A stretch of DNA of 64,000 bases from Cohnella sp. GbtcB17 (GCF_019091135.1 NZ_JAGXJW010000018.1:1-64000); one strand, 5' to 3'; positions 1 through 8,099 are shown, counted from the stretch's first letter. The notes: a model not told the origin generated them from the letters alone. Translations and numbers: made by a program.

Positions 1-144
1 TCCAATCACGTTCCGGACGACGTGTACGAAGAAGCAGCCCGTCACTTCAGCGAGCAGGAGATCAGCGAGCTGCTGATGGCTATCATCACAATCAATGGCT
101 GGAACCGCATCGCAATTACGACGGGCTTGACCCCTCCGGCATAA
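1..144 (+). CDS. C-terminal part of a carboxymuconolactone decarboxylase (AhpD-like) family protein
   Basis: Only the last 47 codons are in the window; the gene begins upstream. The frame reads through to a TAA at 142-144. The tail, with the run INGWNRIAITTGLTPP, matches the end of the CMD/AhpD-like alkylhydroperoxidase family, whose members end in a helix with a V/INxWNR-type motif. The catalytic CxxC region would lie upstream and cannot be checked. An AACGATAG-type motif follows the stop at once and the next gene starts 12 bp later, so the two may share a transcript. Confidence 0.7.
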   Translation, partial: SNHVPDDVYEEAARHFSEQEISELLMAIITINGWNRIAITTGLTPPA

Positions 145-155
145 GAGAACGATAG
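145..155 (+). repeat. Copy of the dispersed GGAGAACGATAG element
   Basis: GAGAACGATAG sits between the stop of the CMD-like gene and the start of the GNAT gene. It matches the core of hairpin elements at 679-697, 8111-8127 and 9620-9634. This copy lacks the left arm of the hairpin and may also act as a weak ribosome binding site for the next gene. Confidence 0.45.
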
Positions 156-626
156 ATGAATTATATGAACAGTTACACTTTTCTCATATCAATGGCAACA
201 ATCGATGATCTTGATGAATTAACAATTTTGTTTAATGAATATCGGATGTTTTACAATCAGGAATCAAATATTTCAGCTGCAAAGGAGTTCTTATTTGAAC
301 GATTTGAACACAGAGAATCCATTATCTTCGTTGCTAAAGATCTGAATCACAATAAAATAATCGGGTTTACTCAACTGTACCCTTCATTTTCTTCAGTTTC
401 TATGCAAAGATCTTTGATTTTAAATGATCTGTATGTACATTCAGATTTTAGAGGTGCAGGAACTGCTCGGGCCTTATTAGAAGCTGCAAAAGATTATGCA
501 AGAAGCATCAAAGCCAAGGGACTAGCACTCTCAACAGCGATTGATAATGTAAGAGCACAAGGGATTTATGAAAAAAGTGGCTATAAAAGAGATGAAGAAT
601 GTTATCATTATTTTCTAAAGGCCTAG
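156..626 (+). CDS. GNAT family N-acetyltransferase
   Basis: A 156-aa single-domain protein predicted to move an acetyl group from acetyl-CoA to an amine on an unknown small molecule or protein. The fold signature is clear: strand beta4 with LILNDLYVHSDFRGAG (about residues 87-102), which includes the acetyl-CoA pyrophosphate loop R/Q-x-x-G-x-G/A, and the C-terminal NVRAQGIYEKSGYKRDEE segment typical of the family. Start ATG 156 is used; ATG 165 is an alternative, as the ribosome binding site is weak. The gene is clearly more AT-rich than the large genes later in the window, suggesting separate acquisition. Substrate cannot be told from sequence. Confidence 0.85.
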   Translation: MNYMNSYTFLISMATIDDLDELTILFNEYRMFYNQESNISAAKEFLFERFEHRESIIFVAKDLNHNKIIGFTQLYPSFSSVSMQRSLILNDLYVHSDFRGAGTARALLEAAKDYARSIKAKGLALSTAIDNVRAQGIYEKSGYKRDEECYHYFLKA

Positions 627-678
627 AGAGACAAAAAAATTCAGTGCCAAAGTCATAGTAGTTTCTAACAAAGGTTGT

Positions 679-697
679 GCTATCGGAGAACGATAGC
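679..697. repeat. Perfect 7-bp hairpin element GCTATCG-GAGAA-CGATAGC
   Basis: A perfect inverted repeat, seven-base arms and five-base loop, lies 52 bp after the GNAT stop. It is followed by TCAATTACACAGC and then a second GC-rich hairpin (707-734). The same order, hairpin then TCAATCACACAGC then hairpin, recurs at 5663-5733, so this looks like a two-part 3' element. Confidence 0.6.
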
Positions 698-706
698 TCA
701 ATTACA

Positions 707-734
707 CAGCCTGCCGGCGGGATTGGGCAGGCTG
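707..734. terminator. Terminator-like hairpin between convergent genes
   Basis: CAGCCTGCC pairs with GGCAGGCTG. It lies between the GNAT gene and the convergent HxlR gene, 7 bp beyond the latter's stop. No long T-run follows on either strand, so it may be a weak or factor-assisted terminator. Confidence 0.5.
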
Positions 735-740
735 TTCAGC

Positions 741-1118
741 TTAGCCGTGAAAATCCTCCAAAACCTTGGATTTGTCGCCATAAACCTTTTCCAGATGGTC
801 CTCTCCCCAATAGCATAAAAGGTCCAGCGCGGGCTTCAATCCCCAGCCGTAGGAAGTTAACTCATACTCGACTTTAGGTGGGATCTCCTGATAAACCTGT
901 CGTGCAACAATCTCATCCTTTTCAAGGCTTCTTAGTTGAGTGGTCAGCATTTTTTGTGTGATGCCGGGGATTAGACGTCGAAACTCAGACGACCGTTTGC
1001 GTCCTGTCATCAAATGATAGATGATTAAAGGCTTCCATTTTCCCCCCATTACCTCTAATGCCGCCTCCACGCCAACTTGATATTTCTTTTGAACGCTATT
1101 ATTCCTCTCATTAGTCAT
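741..1118 (-). CDS. HxlR family winged-helix transcriptional regulator
   Basis: A 125-aa protein of usual HxlR length. Residues 15-105 form the HTH_HxlR domain: the signature ALEVMGGKWKPLIIYHL, then GRKRSSEFRRLIPGITQKML, then the wing ending in PPKVEYELTSYG. Family members are redox or electrophile sensors that act as dimeric repressors of divergent oxidoreductase genes (YodB and HypR are known cases); here no obvious single-Cys sensor lies near the N terminus, and the only Cys is in LLCYWGE near the C terminus. It faces away from the flavoprotein gene at 1279, the expected regulon arrangement. Start ATG 1118 has an AGGAATAAGAG-type leader upstream. Confidence 0.9.
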   Translation of the reverse strand: MTNERNNSVQKKYQVGVEAALEVMGGKWKPLIIYHLMTGRKRSSEFRRLIPGITQKMLTTQLRSLEKDEIVARQVYQEIPPKVEYELTSYGWGLKPALDLLCYWGEDHLEKVYGDKSKVLEDFHG

Positions 1119-1194
1119 CTCTTATTCCTCCGTCCAAAGGCATCTATCTCAGGCACTTCCATGTTCCTATGGCACCTGGATCTTCCTATAGAAC

Positions 1195-1238
1195 TTGAAA
1201 GTGCGTACTTCCAGGTTGTTTTTATCACTGTTTATAAT
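1195..1238 (+). promoter_or_regulatory. Candidate HxlR operator and -10 box
   Basis: AAGTGCGTACTT (1199-1210) has four-base perfect arms and lies in the divergent gap just before TATAAT (1233-1238). No good -35 box is placed at 17 bp, which would suit a regulated promoter. HxlR-type sites usually contain GTAC or TACT-type arms, which this has. Assignment is inference. Confidence 0.4.
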
Positions 1239-1278
1239 AGCATCAGCCATCGATCATGAGAAAGGTGATGATACCAGG

Positions 1279-1863
1279 ATGAAAGTATTAGTCGTTGTTT
1301 CGCATCCGAGGAGAGATTCCCTTACCTTTAAGGTTGCCGAGCGTTTCGTACAAGGTCTTGCTGAGGCTGGCCACGACTATGAGATATTGGATTTACACGG
1401 GATTGGCTTTGACCCTGTTCTTAAAGAAATAGATGAACCTGATTTTTCGGCAGCGGAACAGTCCTTTTCTCCTGAGGTGGAAATGGAAATAAGGCGTTTG
1501 AAGGAGCACGACGCCTTAGCATTTATTTTTCCGATTTGGTGGTGGCATTTGCCGGCTATGCTCAAAGGTTATATTGACCGTGTATGGAACAATGGGTTTG
1601 CCTACGGTTCGAACAAGCTTCATCATCAGCATGTCTTGTGGATGGGGCTGGCGGGTGTTTCCAAAGAACAGATGAGTAAGCGTAACTATGATGAAAAGAT
1701 TACGCATCTGCTTAATGTGGGAATTGCAGATTATTGCGGTATTTCCAATTCCAAAGTCGAATTTTTATACGAGACTTTGGATTCCGATTCCAAGCATTAT
1801 GAGATGCTGCTTGATCAAGCTCATCTCTTAGGGTTGATTTATGCCAAGGAACAGCAGCCTTAA
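1279..1863 (+). CDS. NAD(P)H oxidoreductase, flavodoxin-fold quinone reductase type
   Basis: A 194-aa cytoplasmic flavoprotein of the NAD(P)H dehydrogenase (quinone)/KefF-MdaB type, expected to reduce quinones or similar electrophiles with NAD(P)H. The N terminus MKVLVVVSHPRRDSLTFK matches the phosphate-binding strand and loop for FMN; FIFPIWWWHLPAMLKGYIDR (about residues 82-101) is the FMN-ring loop and is the family hallmark; YCGISNSKVEFLYE lies near the C terminus. ATG 1279 is chosen over an upstream in-frame TTG at 1195 because an AAAGGTG ribosome binding site precedes it and homology starts there. It diverges from the HxlR gene, which probably represses it. Confidence 0.88.
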   Translation: MKVLVVVSHPRRDSLTFKVAERFVQGLAEAGHDYEILDLHGIGFDPVLKEIDEPDFSAAEQSFSPEVEMEIRRLKEHDALAFIFPIWWWHLPAMLKGYIDRVWNNGFAYGSNKLHHQHVLWMGLAGVSKEQMSKRNYDEKITHLLNVGIADYCGISNSKVEFLYETLDSDSKHYEMLLDQAHLLGLIYAKEQQP

Positions 1864-1864
1864 G

Positions 1865-2782
1865 TTAAGTCTGAATGTTAAGGAGGCGGTCTTGTCCCCT
1901 TCGATCTTTTAGCTCGTCCTCAGCAAATTGAATAAAGGCTTGCGCAGCGTGACTTCGATATTTATCCGCCCGATATATGATGCTCATCTCCCTCTTCGGG
2001 GGATAATCATGTATCGGGATATAACGCAAATGAAGATTGTCGATGGATTCGAGCAGCGAGTTCGCTACCACAGCGACTCCGATATTTTCTTTTACAAATT
2101 GGAGGATAGAGGAGAGGCTGCTCGTTTCAACAAGTACATTTAAATTGAATCCATGCCGTTGACACCAATCTTCGACAAATTTTCGTGCCCAGCAGAATTC
2201 TCTCGGATACATAACAACGGACAGCTCTTTTAATTCGATCAAGGAAATGGATTCTTTTGCGGACAGCTTATGCTCTTTGGATACAACGACCCCATACTCT
2301 TCACGGGCTAATGGGCGTACGACCAGTCGGGGATCGAACAAAGGCTTCACTGTAATGCCGATATCAATCTCGGTCTTTAAAACTAATTCGGCCAGATTTA
2401 CATCCGAGGCGATTTTTAACTTGATATTGGGGTATTTTTTCATAAAACGAATAAACATCGGAGTCAAATGGAAATCAAGCTCGGATGGCAGCGCCCCGAC
2501 GCTTAGATTGCCTCCACGCTGATGTCGGAGATCATCTATCTCGTGAAGTGCGTTCTGAAAATTTTGAAACATGCTTCTGGTATGGCTCAATAGGAGAGAA
2601 CCCGCTTCGGTCAGCGCGATCCGTTTTCCAATGCGGTCGAATAAAGGCATTCCGATTTCTTCTTCCAAGGCTTTAATTTGTAGACTCAAATTGGGTTGAG
2701 ATATACCGATCTTGTCGGCGGCCCTGGTAAAATGCAGTTCTTCGCTTACGGCCACAAAATACTCCAATTGTCTAAATTCCAT
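1865..2782 (-). CDS. LysR family transcriptional regulator
   Basis: A 305-aa protein of standard LTTR length. Residues 1-60 are the winged helix (MEFRQLEYFVAVSEELHFTR, then ADKIGISQPNLSLQIKALEE), followed by a linker helix and a periplasmic-binding-fold effector domain (about 90-295). Its stop lies 1 bp from the stop of the convergent flavoprotein gene. It diverges from the MFS gene at 2959, so it likely controls that transporter; since the transporter is truncated, the regulator may now lack its main target. Start ATG 2782 is preceded by GGAGGGAA. The effector is unknown. Confidence 0.92.
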   Translation of the reverse strand: MEFRQLEYFVAVSEELHFTRAADKIGISQPNLSLQIKALEEEIGMPLFDRIGKRIALTEAGSLLLSHTRSMFQNFQNALHEIDDLRHQRGGNLSVGALPSELDFHLTPMFIRFMKKYPNIKLKIASDVNLAELVLKTEIDIGITVKPLFDPRLVVRPLAREEYGVVVSKEHKLSAKESISLIELKELSVVMYPREFCWARKFVEDWCQRHGFNLNVLVETSSLSSILQFVKENIGVAVVANSLLESIDNLHLRYIPIHDYPPKREMSIIYRADKYRSHAAQAFIQFAEDELKDRRGQDRLLNIQT

Positions 2783-2860
2783 TCAGTCCGTTCCCTCCAT
2801 AATGAGTCATCGAAAAGGCTCCTAATCATTTGTTTAATAAATCATAACTATAAATTCAAT

Positions 2861-2890
2861 ATAATTGATAAATGAGTATTGTTCAATTAT
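2861..2890. promoter_or_regulatory. Candidate LysR operator in the divergent gap
   Basis: ATAATTGA (2861-2868) pairs exactly with TCAATTAT (2883-2890) in the AT-rich gap between the LysR and MFS starts. LysR proteins bind interrupted dyads in such positions; the 14-base gap is a little longer than the common T-N11-A form. Confidence 0.4.
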
Positions 2891-2958
2891 GATTTGTCTA
2901 GCGTTTCAGGGATGGCTCCGTTAAGTAATGACATCTTACCGAAAGGAAGTAAAGCAAG

Positions 2959-3696
2959 ATGAAAAAAAACGTACTCCTGCTTGCAATAGCGTTGTTTACT
3001 GCCGCGTTTAATTTACGTCCGGCCATTAATACCATCGCGCCATTGCTCGAAAACATCACCGCAGACCTTGGAATGAATGCAGTTGCAGCGAGTTTGTTAA
3101 CTTCGATACCGGTGCTATGCATGGGGATTTTTTCTCCGATTGCTGTAAAGGCGGGCGGTAAGTGGGGAATTGAAAAGATCATCGGTTTGTCACTGTGGAT
3201 TATTGGAGCAGGCACGGTTATTCGTTTGTTCGCTCATTCGGCAACGCTTCTGCTCATCACAGCTTTTATTACAGGTATTGGTATTGCGTTGATCGGTCCG
3301 CTGATGTCCGGTTTCATCAGACTCCATTTTCCAGCACAAGTTCCGTCCATGATTGCGGTATACACAGTTGCACTTACGTTAGGTTCTACTGTCAGCACAT
3401 GGCTTTCCATACCGCTTCAGGAAGGATTTCATTCCTGGAGAGCTTCCCTTGCATTTTGGGCCATTATTGCTGCCGTAGCCGGTGGTATTTGGTGGTTGTT
3501 CGTCAACCTGCAGGTAAAAAAATCGGTACACACGAATTCCGTGAATACGAAAGTAAAATTACCATGGCGAAACGGCAAGGCCTGGCTAATCACAATATCC
3601 TTTGGTCTAATGGCGATATTGTTCTACTCGTTTACTGCCTGGCTTCCGCAAATGATCCAAGGCATGGGTTACACGGAATCTGGCAAAGAGACGTAA
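2959..3696 (+). pseudogene. Truncated MFS transporter, CynX/NimT-like
   Basis: The 245-aa product begins like a CynX/NimT-type MFS carrier: MKKNVLLLAIALFTAAFNLR, the family hallmark FNLRPAI, and about seven membrane segments, with the central loop RNGKAWLITISFGL. Family members have about 400 aa and 12 segments. Here the frame stops after GMGYTESGKET, where the family continues into segment 8, so the C-terminal half is missing. The next gene starts 56 bp later and is far more GC-rich. This fits a deletion or recombination joint. A good ribosome binding site (GAAAGGAAG) precedes the start, so a half transporter could still be made, but it is unlikely to work. Confidence 0.8.
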
Positions 3697-3751
3697 TACA
3701 ACTGATTTGGTAGAACAAGCAAGTTAACTTCGCTTATTAGGAGATTGTTCA

Positions 3752-4804
3752 ATGTCGGACAACGAATCATTGCAATCTGAAAAAGCACGATCGCCGATTC
3801 GCCTGTCGATTCTCGATACTGCCTTGGTTGGCACCGGCACCACGACGCACGACTCTCTGACAGCGACCATCCGGTTAGCGCAGCGTGCGGAAGAACTGGG
3901 CTTCACTCGCTATTGGATGGCCGAGCACCACGGTGCTCCGGGCGTCGCCAGCTCCGCTCCGGTGGTGACTGTTGGCGCGCTGGCGGCCGCCACCAGCCGC
4001 ATTCGTGTCGGCTCAGGCGGAGTGATGTTGCCCAACCATGTTCCCCTGGTCGTCGCGGAGCAGTTCGGCACGCTGGCCGCATTTTACCCAAATCGTATCG
4101 ATCTCGGTGTCGGAAGGGCGACTCCCGAACCGCGTACCGCGATGGTGCTGAATCGTATGCTGTCGCGATACGGTGCAGACGAGTTTCCGCAGCAGGTCGA
4201 AGAGCTCGCCGGGTTCCTCGCCGGCAGCTTCCCCTCCAATCATCCGTACCATGATGTATTTGTATCACCTCGCGCGGAGGAGCCCCCTGTGATTTGGATG
4301 CTCGGTGCGAGCGTTCACAGTGCGGATATAGCCGCTTCGTTAGGATTGCCTTTCGCATTCGCCCACCATTTCGGCAGAGGAAATGCTGTCTCCGCGTTCG
4401 AGCATTACCGCCGTAGCTTCCAGCCTTCGGTCACTCTGAGCAAGCCCTATACCATGATTACGGCACTCGTGGTCTGTGCCCCGACCGATGAGGAGGCAGA
4501 TCGCATAGGAAGAGCGTCAGACCTGATGTTCCTGCGGCTGTTTCAAGGGCGGCCGGGGATGCTGCCCTCTCCGGAGGAGACCGAGGCCCATCGTTGGACA
4601 CACGAGGAACTCGCCTTTGTCCAACAGCGGCGACGCGGTCAGGCGATTGGAAGTCCGGCAACCGTCCATTCCGTACTGAAAGAGCTGCTTGAGACCACGG
4701 AGGCAGACGAATTCATGATGACCACGCAGATGTATCGTCTTGCGGATCGTATTCGGTCCATCGAGATGGTCAAAGCGATGTTTAATCCGGACTACATCGT
4801 CTAG
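3752..4804 (+). CDS. LLM class flavin-dependent oxidoreductase (luciferase-like)
   Basis: A 350-aa protein of the bacterial luciferase-like monooxygenase superfamily, close to the MsnO8 subgroup. These TIM-barrel enzymes use reduced FMN (or F420) and O2 to oxidise an organic substrate. Visible signatures: LSILDTALVGTGTTTHDSL near the N terminus, GFTRYWMAEHHGAPGVASSA (about 50-69), IRVGSGGVMLPNHVPLVVAE, and RIDLGVGRATPEP (about 115-127). ATG 3752 is supported by TTAGGAG 8 bp upstream. No reductase gene is adjacent. Its base composition contrasts sharply with the broken MFS gene before it, so this gene marks the other side of the joint. Confidence 0.9.
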   Translation: MSDNESLQSEKARSPIRLSILDTALVGTGTTTHDSLTATIRLAQRAEELGFTRYWMAEHHGAPGVASSAPVVTVGALAAATSRIRVGSGGVMLPNHVPLVVAEQFGTLAAFYPNRIDLGVGRATPEPRTAMVLNRMLSRYGADEFPQQVEELAGFLAGSFPSNHPYHDVFVSPRAEEPPVIWMLGASVHSADIAASLGLPFAFAHHFGRGNAVSAFEHYRRSFQPSVTLSKPYTMITALVVCAPTDEEADRIGRASDLMFLRLFQGRPGMLPSPEETEAHRWTHEELAFVQQRRRGQAIGSPATVHSVLKELLETTEADEFMMTTQMYRLADRIRSIEMVKAMFNPDYIV

Positions 4805-4859
4805 TACGTACGACTCGGTTCTACGAAAGGAACGGCTGATAGAAAATTTGTATGCTAAC

Positions 4860-4871
4860 GCTAACGGATAG
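4860..4871 (+). repeat. GCTAACGGATAG, partial copy of the dispersed element
   Basis: Lies 55 bp after the luciferase-like gene. It shares CTAACGGATA with the hairpin element at 5663-5679. The remaining 4872-4980 interval shows no gene. Confidence 0.35.
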
Positions 4872-4980
4872 TACACCGTAACTTTTTCTTTTCGTATTCG
4901 TCTTATCAAGGGATGGGTGAATTTGGGAGGGCCTGTATCTGAAATGCAGATCAATCACACACAGACAGGGAGAAACGATC

Positions 4981-5673
4981 TTGAGGGAAATGGTTGACAT
5001 AGCCGTATTAAATAACATCCTTTGGTGCGGAATCGTATGCGAGACGCACGGCATTCCTGCAACTTCTGGAAAGCATATTTGGAGAACGGAGTCCAAAGCG
5101 CCGACCTATTACCCGGACATGATTACATCAAGCAGGCATGTAACGATTGACGACGTAAGAGGCATTATTCGTAATAAAGAGGTATCTTCCATAAAAGATA
5201 GTTTTGCTTTGCTGGATCTGTCGCCTTGGAGTTTTGAAATGTTATTTACAGCCGAATGGATACACCATGAACCGGTGGATCATGTGGAGTCCTTTCCGTC
5301 AGGATGGAGTCGTGTCACCACAGTAAACGATCTGGCGGATTGGACTTCCGCACACGGAACAGGAAATATTCTCAGGCCCGAACTTTTAGAGCGCCCTGAG
5401 GTCAAATTTTATTTAAAAAAGAAAGACGGCGAAGTGGCTGGATTTATTGCTAACTTAGGCGCCAATGCTGTGGGTGTATCCAACGCATTTTCAAACGTTA
5501 ACCGCGATCATCTGTGGTCGGCCATTCATGGAATAGTCGCATTTGATTTTCCGGGGTTGTCCATGGTGGGATATGAACGAGGCGCTGGTCTTAACGCAGC
5601 ACTTAAATCGGGATGGACTACGATAGGTCCGCTTCGTGTATGGGTAAGATCGGAAGATGAAGCTAACGGATAA
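4981..5673 (+). CDS. Uncharacterised protein with a GNAT-like C-terminal part
   Basis: A 230-aa soluble protein that I cannot name. Start TTG 4981 is favoured by AGGGAG ending 8 bp upstream; ATG 4990 is the other option. The C-terminal half resembles an acetyltransferase fold: a strand with KKKDGEVAGFIANLGANAVG (about 140-160), then IVAFDFPGLSMVGYERG and AALKSGWTTIGPLRVWVR, much like the closing strands of GNAT proteins in which the gain of a late residue pair reports on the cofactor. The usual R/Q-x-x-G-x-G/A loop is not evident. It stands alone between the luciferase-like gene and the convergent SDR gene. Confidence 0.6.
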   Translation: MREMVDIAVLNNILWCGIVCETHGIPATSGKHIWRTESKAPTYYPDMITSSRHVTIDDVRGIIRNKEVSSIKDSFALLDLSPWSFEMLFTAEWIHHEPVDHVESFPSGWSRVTTVNDLADWTSAHGTGNILRPELLERPEVKFYLKKKDGEVAGFIANLGANAVGVSNAFSNVNRDHLWSAIHGIVAFDFPGLSMVGYERGAGLNAALKSGWTTIGPLRVWVRSEDEANG

Positions 5674-5733
5674 CGTTAGTTCAATCACACAGCGGCAGTC
5701 GAGGACCTTATTTTCAGTCCAAGATTGCCGCTG
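5663..5733. terminator. Two-part 3' element: CTAACG-GATAA-CGTTAG hairpin plus GC-rich hairpin
   Basis: The first hairpin (5663-5679) overlaps the stop codon of the 230-aa gene. It is followed by TTCAATCACACAGC, and then by a second hairpin in which CAGCGGCA (5690-5697) pairs with TGCCGCTG (5726-5733). The layout equals that at 679-734. It separates two convergent genes and probably ends transcription from both sides. Confidence 0.6.
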
Positions 5734-5751
5734 TATCTGCATTTGGAGAAG

Positions 5752-6483
5752 TTACGCCTGTGCAGTCGGGCGCACGATAATCTCGTTAATATCCACGTCG
5801 GCAGGCTGCTCCATCGCGAATACGATCGCACGGGCAATCGCTTCCGGTGGAATTGCGTTCTTATCGCGGTACCGCTCAAGCTCTCCCCTGATCTCCTGAC
5901 TTGGAATGGCTTCTACAAAATTCGTCTTCACGAACCCGGGAGAAATAATCGTTACGCGCAGGTTATCGCCGGCCTCTTGACGCAGCCCCTCGGTGATCGC
6001 TCGCACAGCAAACTTGGTGCCTGAATATACCGCCATGCTCGGTGACGTCGTAAGCCCTGCCGTAGAAGCGATGTTGATGAAATGTCCGAAACCCTGCTTG
6101 CGAAAAACCGGCAACCCGGCCGCAATGCCGTACAGTACACCTTTTATGTTGACATCAATCATATCTTCCCAATCCTCCACACGGAGTTCGTCGAGCGGGG
6201 ATATCGGCCCGATTCCGGCATTGTTGATGAGAACGTCCACTTTACCGTAACGCTCACATGCCAGCTTGACGAGATGAATCAGGTCTTCACGTTGCTTCAC
6301 ATCTGTTCGGGCATAGACGACTTCGCCGCCTGCCGCGGCTATACGGGCTGCAAGTGCTTCAAGACGTTCTACCCTGCGCGCTCCCAGTACGACTTTTGCT
6401 CCCTTCTCGGCGAGTAGAAGCGCTGCAGCCTCACCAATTCCACTGCTTGCCCCTGTAATGACAACGACCTTCTCTTTTAACAT
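5752..6483 (-). CDS. Short-chain dehydrogenase/reductase (SDR), classical type
   Basis: A 243-aa NAD(P)-dependent oxidoreductase. The Rossmann motif TGASSGIGEA lies at about residues 10-19, NNAG at about 86-89 (LINNAGIGPISPL), the catalytic Ser in INIASTAGLTTSPS and the Tyr-x-x-x-Lys pair in YSGTKFAVR (about 151-159). Basic residues after the first beta strand (GARRVERLE) suggest NADP(H). The C-terminal end resembles the YdfG/serine dehydrogenase-like subgroup. The start is preceded by GAAGG. It diverges from an AraC-type regulator, which probably controls it. Confidence 0.92.
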   Translation of the reverse strand: MLKEKVVVITGASSGIGEAAALLLAEKGAKVVLGARRVERLEALAARIAAAGGEVVYARTDVKQREDLIHLVKLACERYGKVDVLINNAGIGPISPLDELRVEDWEDMIDVNIKGVLYGIAAGLPVFRKQGFGHFINIASTAGLTTSPSMAVYSGTKFAVRAITEGLRQEAGDNLRVTIISPGFVKTNFVEAIPSQEIRGELERYRDKNAIPPEAIARAIVFAMEQPADVDINEIIVRPTAQA

Positions 6484-6585
6484 ATCCGGTACCTTCTTTC
6501 GCTATAGTTTAAGATGAATCCCTGCCTGCACTTGGAAGTATAGGCTGTACCCCGCTTGTGCCGGTAGTTCATTCACGTCCGATTC

Positions 6586-6615
6586 TTGCCTGATCCGATA
6601 CAACACGAATACAAT
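6586..6615 (+). promoter_or_regulatory. Putative sigma-A promoter of the AraC-type gene
   Basis: TTGCCT (6586-6591) and TACAAT (6610-6615) with an 18-bp spacer, 34 bp before the AraC-type start. Found by eye; both boxes are near consensus. Confidence 0.45.
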
Positions 6616-6649
6616 AGGCTTACCAGGCAGTAACAATAGGAGACCGATC

Positions 6650-7579
6650 ATGCAAAATTTCGCCCAACCCTCGACCCTGTCCAATTATCAGCAAGAGTTG
6701 GCAAGGCTTATTCGACAGTATGCACCTTCCGATGGTACTTTTGGGTCGGCTGTACCCGAGCTTAGTTTTAGAAGAACATCCCATGAAACGGAGCCTTTCA
6801 ACGGGGTGAGCGTGCCGTCCTTCTATGTCATCGCTCAAGGTGGGAAGGCTGTCACTTTTGCCGGTCAAACCTACAGCTGTGATCCGAGCCATTGCTTGGT
6901 CACTTCCGTTAATCTGCCAGTGGTCGGAAAAATCACACAAGCCTCGCCGCAGCTCCCATACCTGAGTTTACAATTGGAATTCAGCCAGGATATGATAATG
7001 GACATTCTTAAGTCATCCAAGCAAACGATAAATGGAGCGACAGGCCCCGGCATGGTCGTGAGCTCATCCACGACTACGCTGCTTGAAGCGGTAATCCGGT
7101 TGGTCCGACTGTTGGATACGCCCGGCGATATTGAAGTCCTTGCACCGATGATCATCCGCGAAATTTTATATCGGGTGATGCAGGGTGAGCAGGGAGAGAT
7201 CATCAGACAATTCGCACTGATCGGTACTCAGGCGCATCGCATCGCCAAGGTCATCCATCTGATCAATCAAGAATATTTCAAACCTTTCCTCATAGAAGAA
7301 TTGGCAAAAGAAGTGAACATGAGTCCCTCTGCCCTCTATAAGCAATTTAAAAAAGTAACCGCCATGAGCCCGTTGCAGTATCAAAAAGCCATCCGGTTAC
7401 AGACGGCACGACGCTTGCTCCTTACAGAAGACATGGAAGCCGCTGAAGCCGCGTTTCGAGTCGGCTACGAAAGCCCCACCCAATTCAGCCGGGAATATAC
7501 CAGACTGTTCGGACGTCCGCCTATGACCGACATGAAATACCTACGCTCCTCCATCATCGAGAAAACAAACATCCAATAA
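6650..7579 (+). CDS. AraC family transcriptional regulator with AraC_N domain
   Basis: A 309-aa protein. Residues about 25-180 form the AraC-type N-terminal domain (PF06719-like), with HETEPFNGVSVPSFYVIAQG as its most recognisable stretch. The C-terminal 100 residues hold two helix-turn-helix units: FLIEELAKEVNMSPSALYKQ and AAEAAFRVGYESPTQFSREY followed by FGRPPMTD. This subgroup typically sits next to an SDR or aldo-keto reductase gene and activates it, as the divergent arrangement here suggests. ATG 6650 follows AGGAGA at good spacing. The inducer is unknown. Confidence 0.93.
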   Translation: MQNFAQPSTLSNYQQELARLIRQYAPSDGTFGSAVPELSFRRTSHETEPFNGVSVPSFYVIAQGGKAVTFAGQTYSCDPSHCLVTSVNLPVVGKITQASPQLPYLSLQLEFSQDMIMDILKSSKQTINGATGPGMVVSSSTTTLLEAVIRLVRLLDTPGDIEVLAPMIIREILYRVMQGEQGEIIRQFALIGTQAHRIAKVIHLINQEYFKPFLIEELAKEVNMSPSALYKQFKKVTAMSPLQYQKAIRLQTARRLLLTEDMEAAEAAFRVGYESPTQFSREYTRLFGRPPMTDMKYLRSSIIEKTNIQ

Positions 7580-7605
7580 ACCTACCAAATAGAATTCAAC
7601 AGCAG

Positions 7606-7632
7606 CCGATCACACGATCGGTTTTTGTTTTT
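7606..7632 (+). terminator. Rho-independent terminator after the AraC-type gene
   Basis: CCGATC-ACAC-GATCGG followed at once by TTTTTGTTTTT; short stem but a clear U-tract. Confidence 0.75.
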
Positions 7633-7727
7633 CGTTGAAGGAACTAGCGGAATAGCGCAACTTTTCAAGTTCTGAGAGCGTCAAATGAATATGGAAATGT
7701 CTGTATTTTCTGTCGAGGAGAGATTTG

Positions 7728-8099
7728 ATGAATGGATACCCTGGTAACGAAGGCTTAATTAATGAAATGCCTGCATTTTTTAAGCTGTTTGGGGGCTTAA
7801 TTGTTATCTTAGTGGTTGGAACATTCCTCTATATAATCATTCGTGGCTTCTCGACATGGACTACAAACAATGCTGCGGATATTATTACATCTCCCGCAAC
7901 GGTGCTGGATAAAAGAACAGAGGTATGGGGTGGTTCTGGGGACACCAGTTCAAGCACCAACTATTACGTGACTTTTGAGTTAGCTGACAGTACCCGTATT
8001 GAATTGCCGGTTAGAGGAGATAAATTCGGTCTAATTGTAGTCGGTGACCATGGACAACTTACTTATCAAGGTAAACGTTTTAAAGAGTTCAATGGCTAA
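7728..8099 (+). CDS. DUF2500 domain-containing membrane protein
   Basis: A 123-aa protein with one membrane segment near the N terminus (FGGLIVILVVGTFLYIIIRG, about residues 17-37) and an extracytoplasmic DUF2500-like domain: PATVLDKRTEVWGGSGD, a Ser/Thr-rich loop, then NYYVTFELADSTRIELPV and GDHGQLTYQGKRFKEF, the characteristic end of this family. Its molecular role is unknown. ATG 7728 follows GAGGAGAG at ideal spacing; a TTG just before it is less likely. Confidence 0.8.
   Translation: MNGYPGNEGLINEMPAFFKLFGGLIVILVVGTFLYIIIRGFSTWTTNNAADIITSPATVLDKRTEVWGGSGDTSSSTNYYVTFELADSTRIELPVRGDKFGLIVVGDHGQLTYQGKRFKEFNG

Noticed and set aside
677-877. 66-codon plus-strand ORF in the HxlR region
   Set aside because: It overlaps the hairpin element and the antisense of a conserved HxlR domain.
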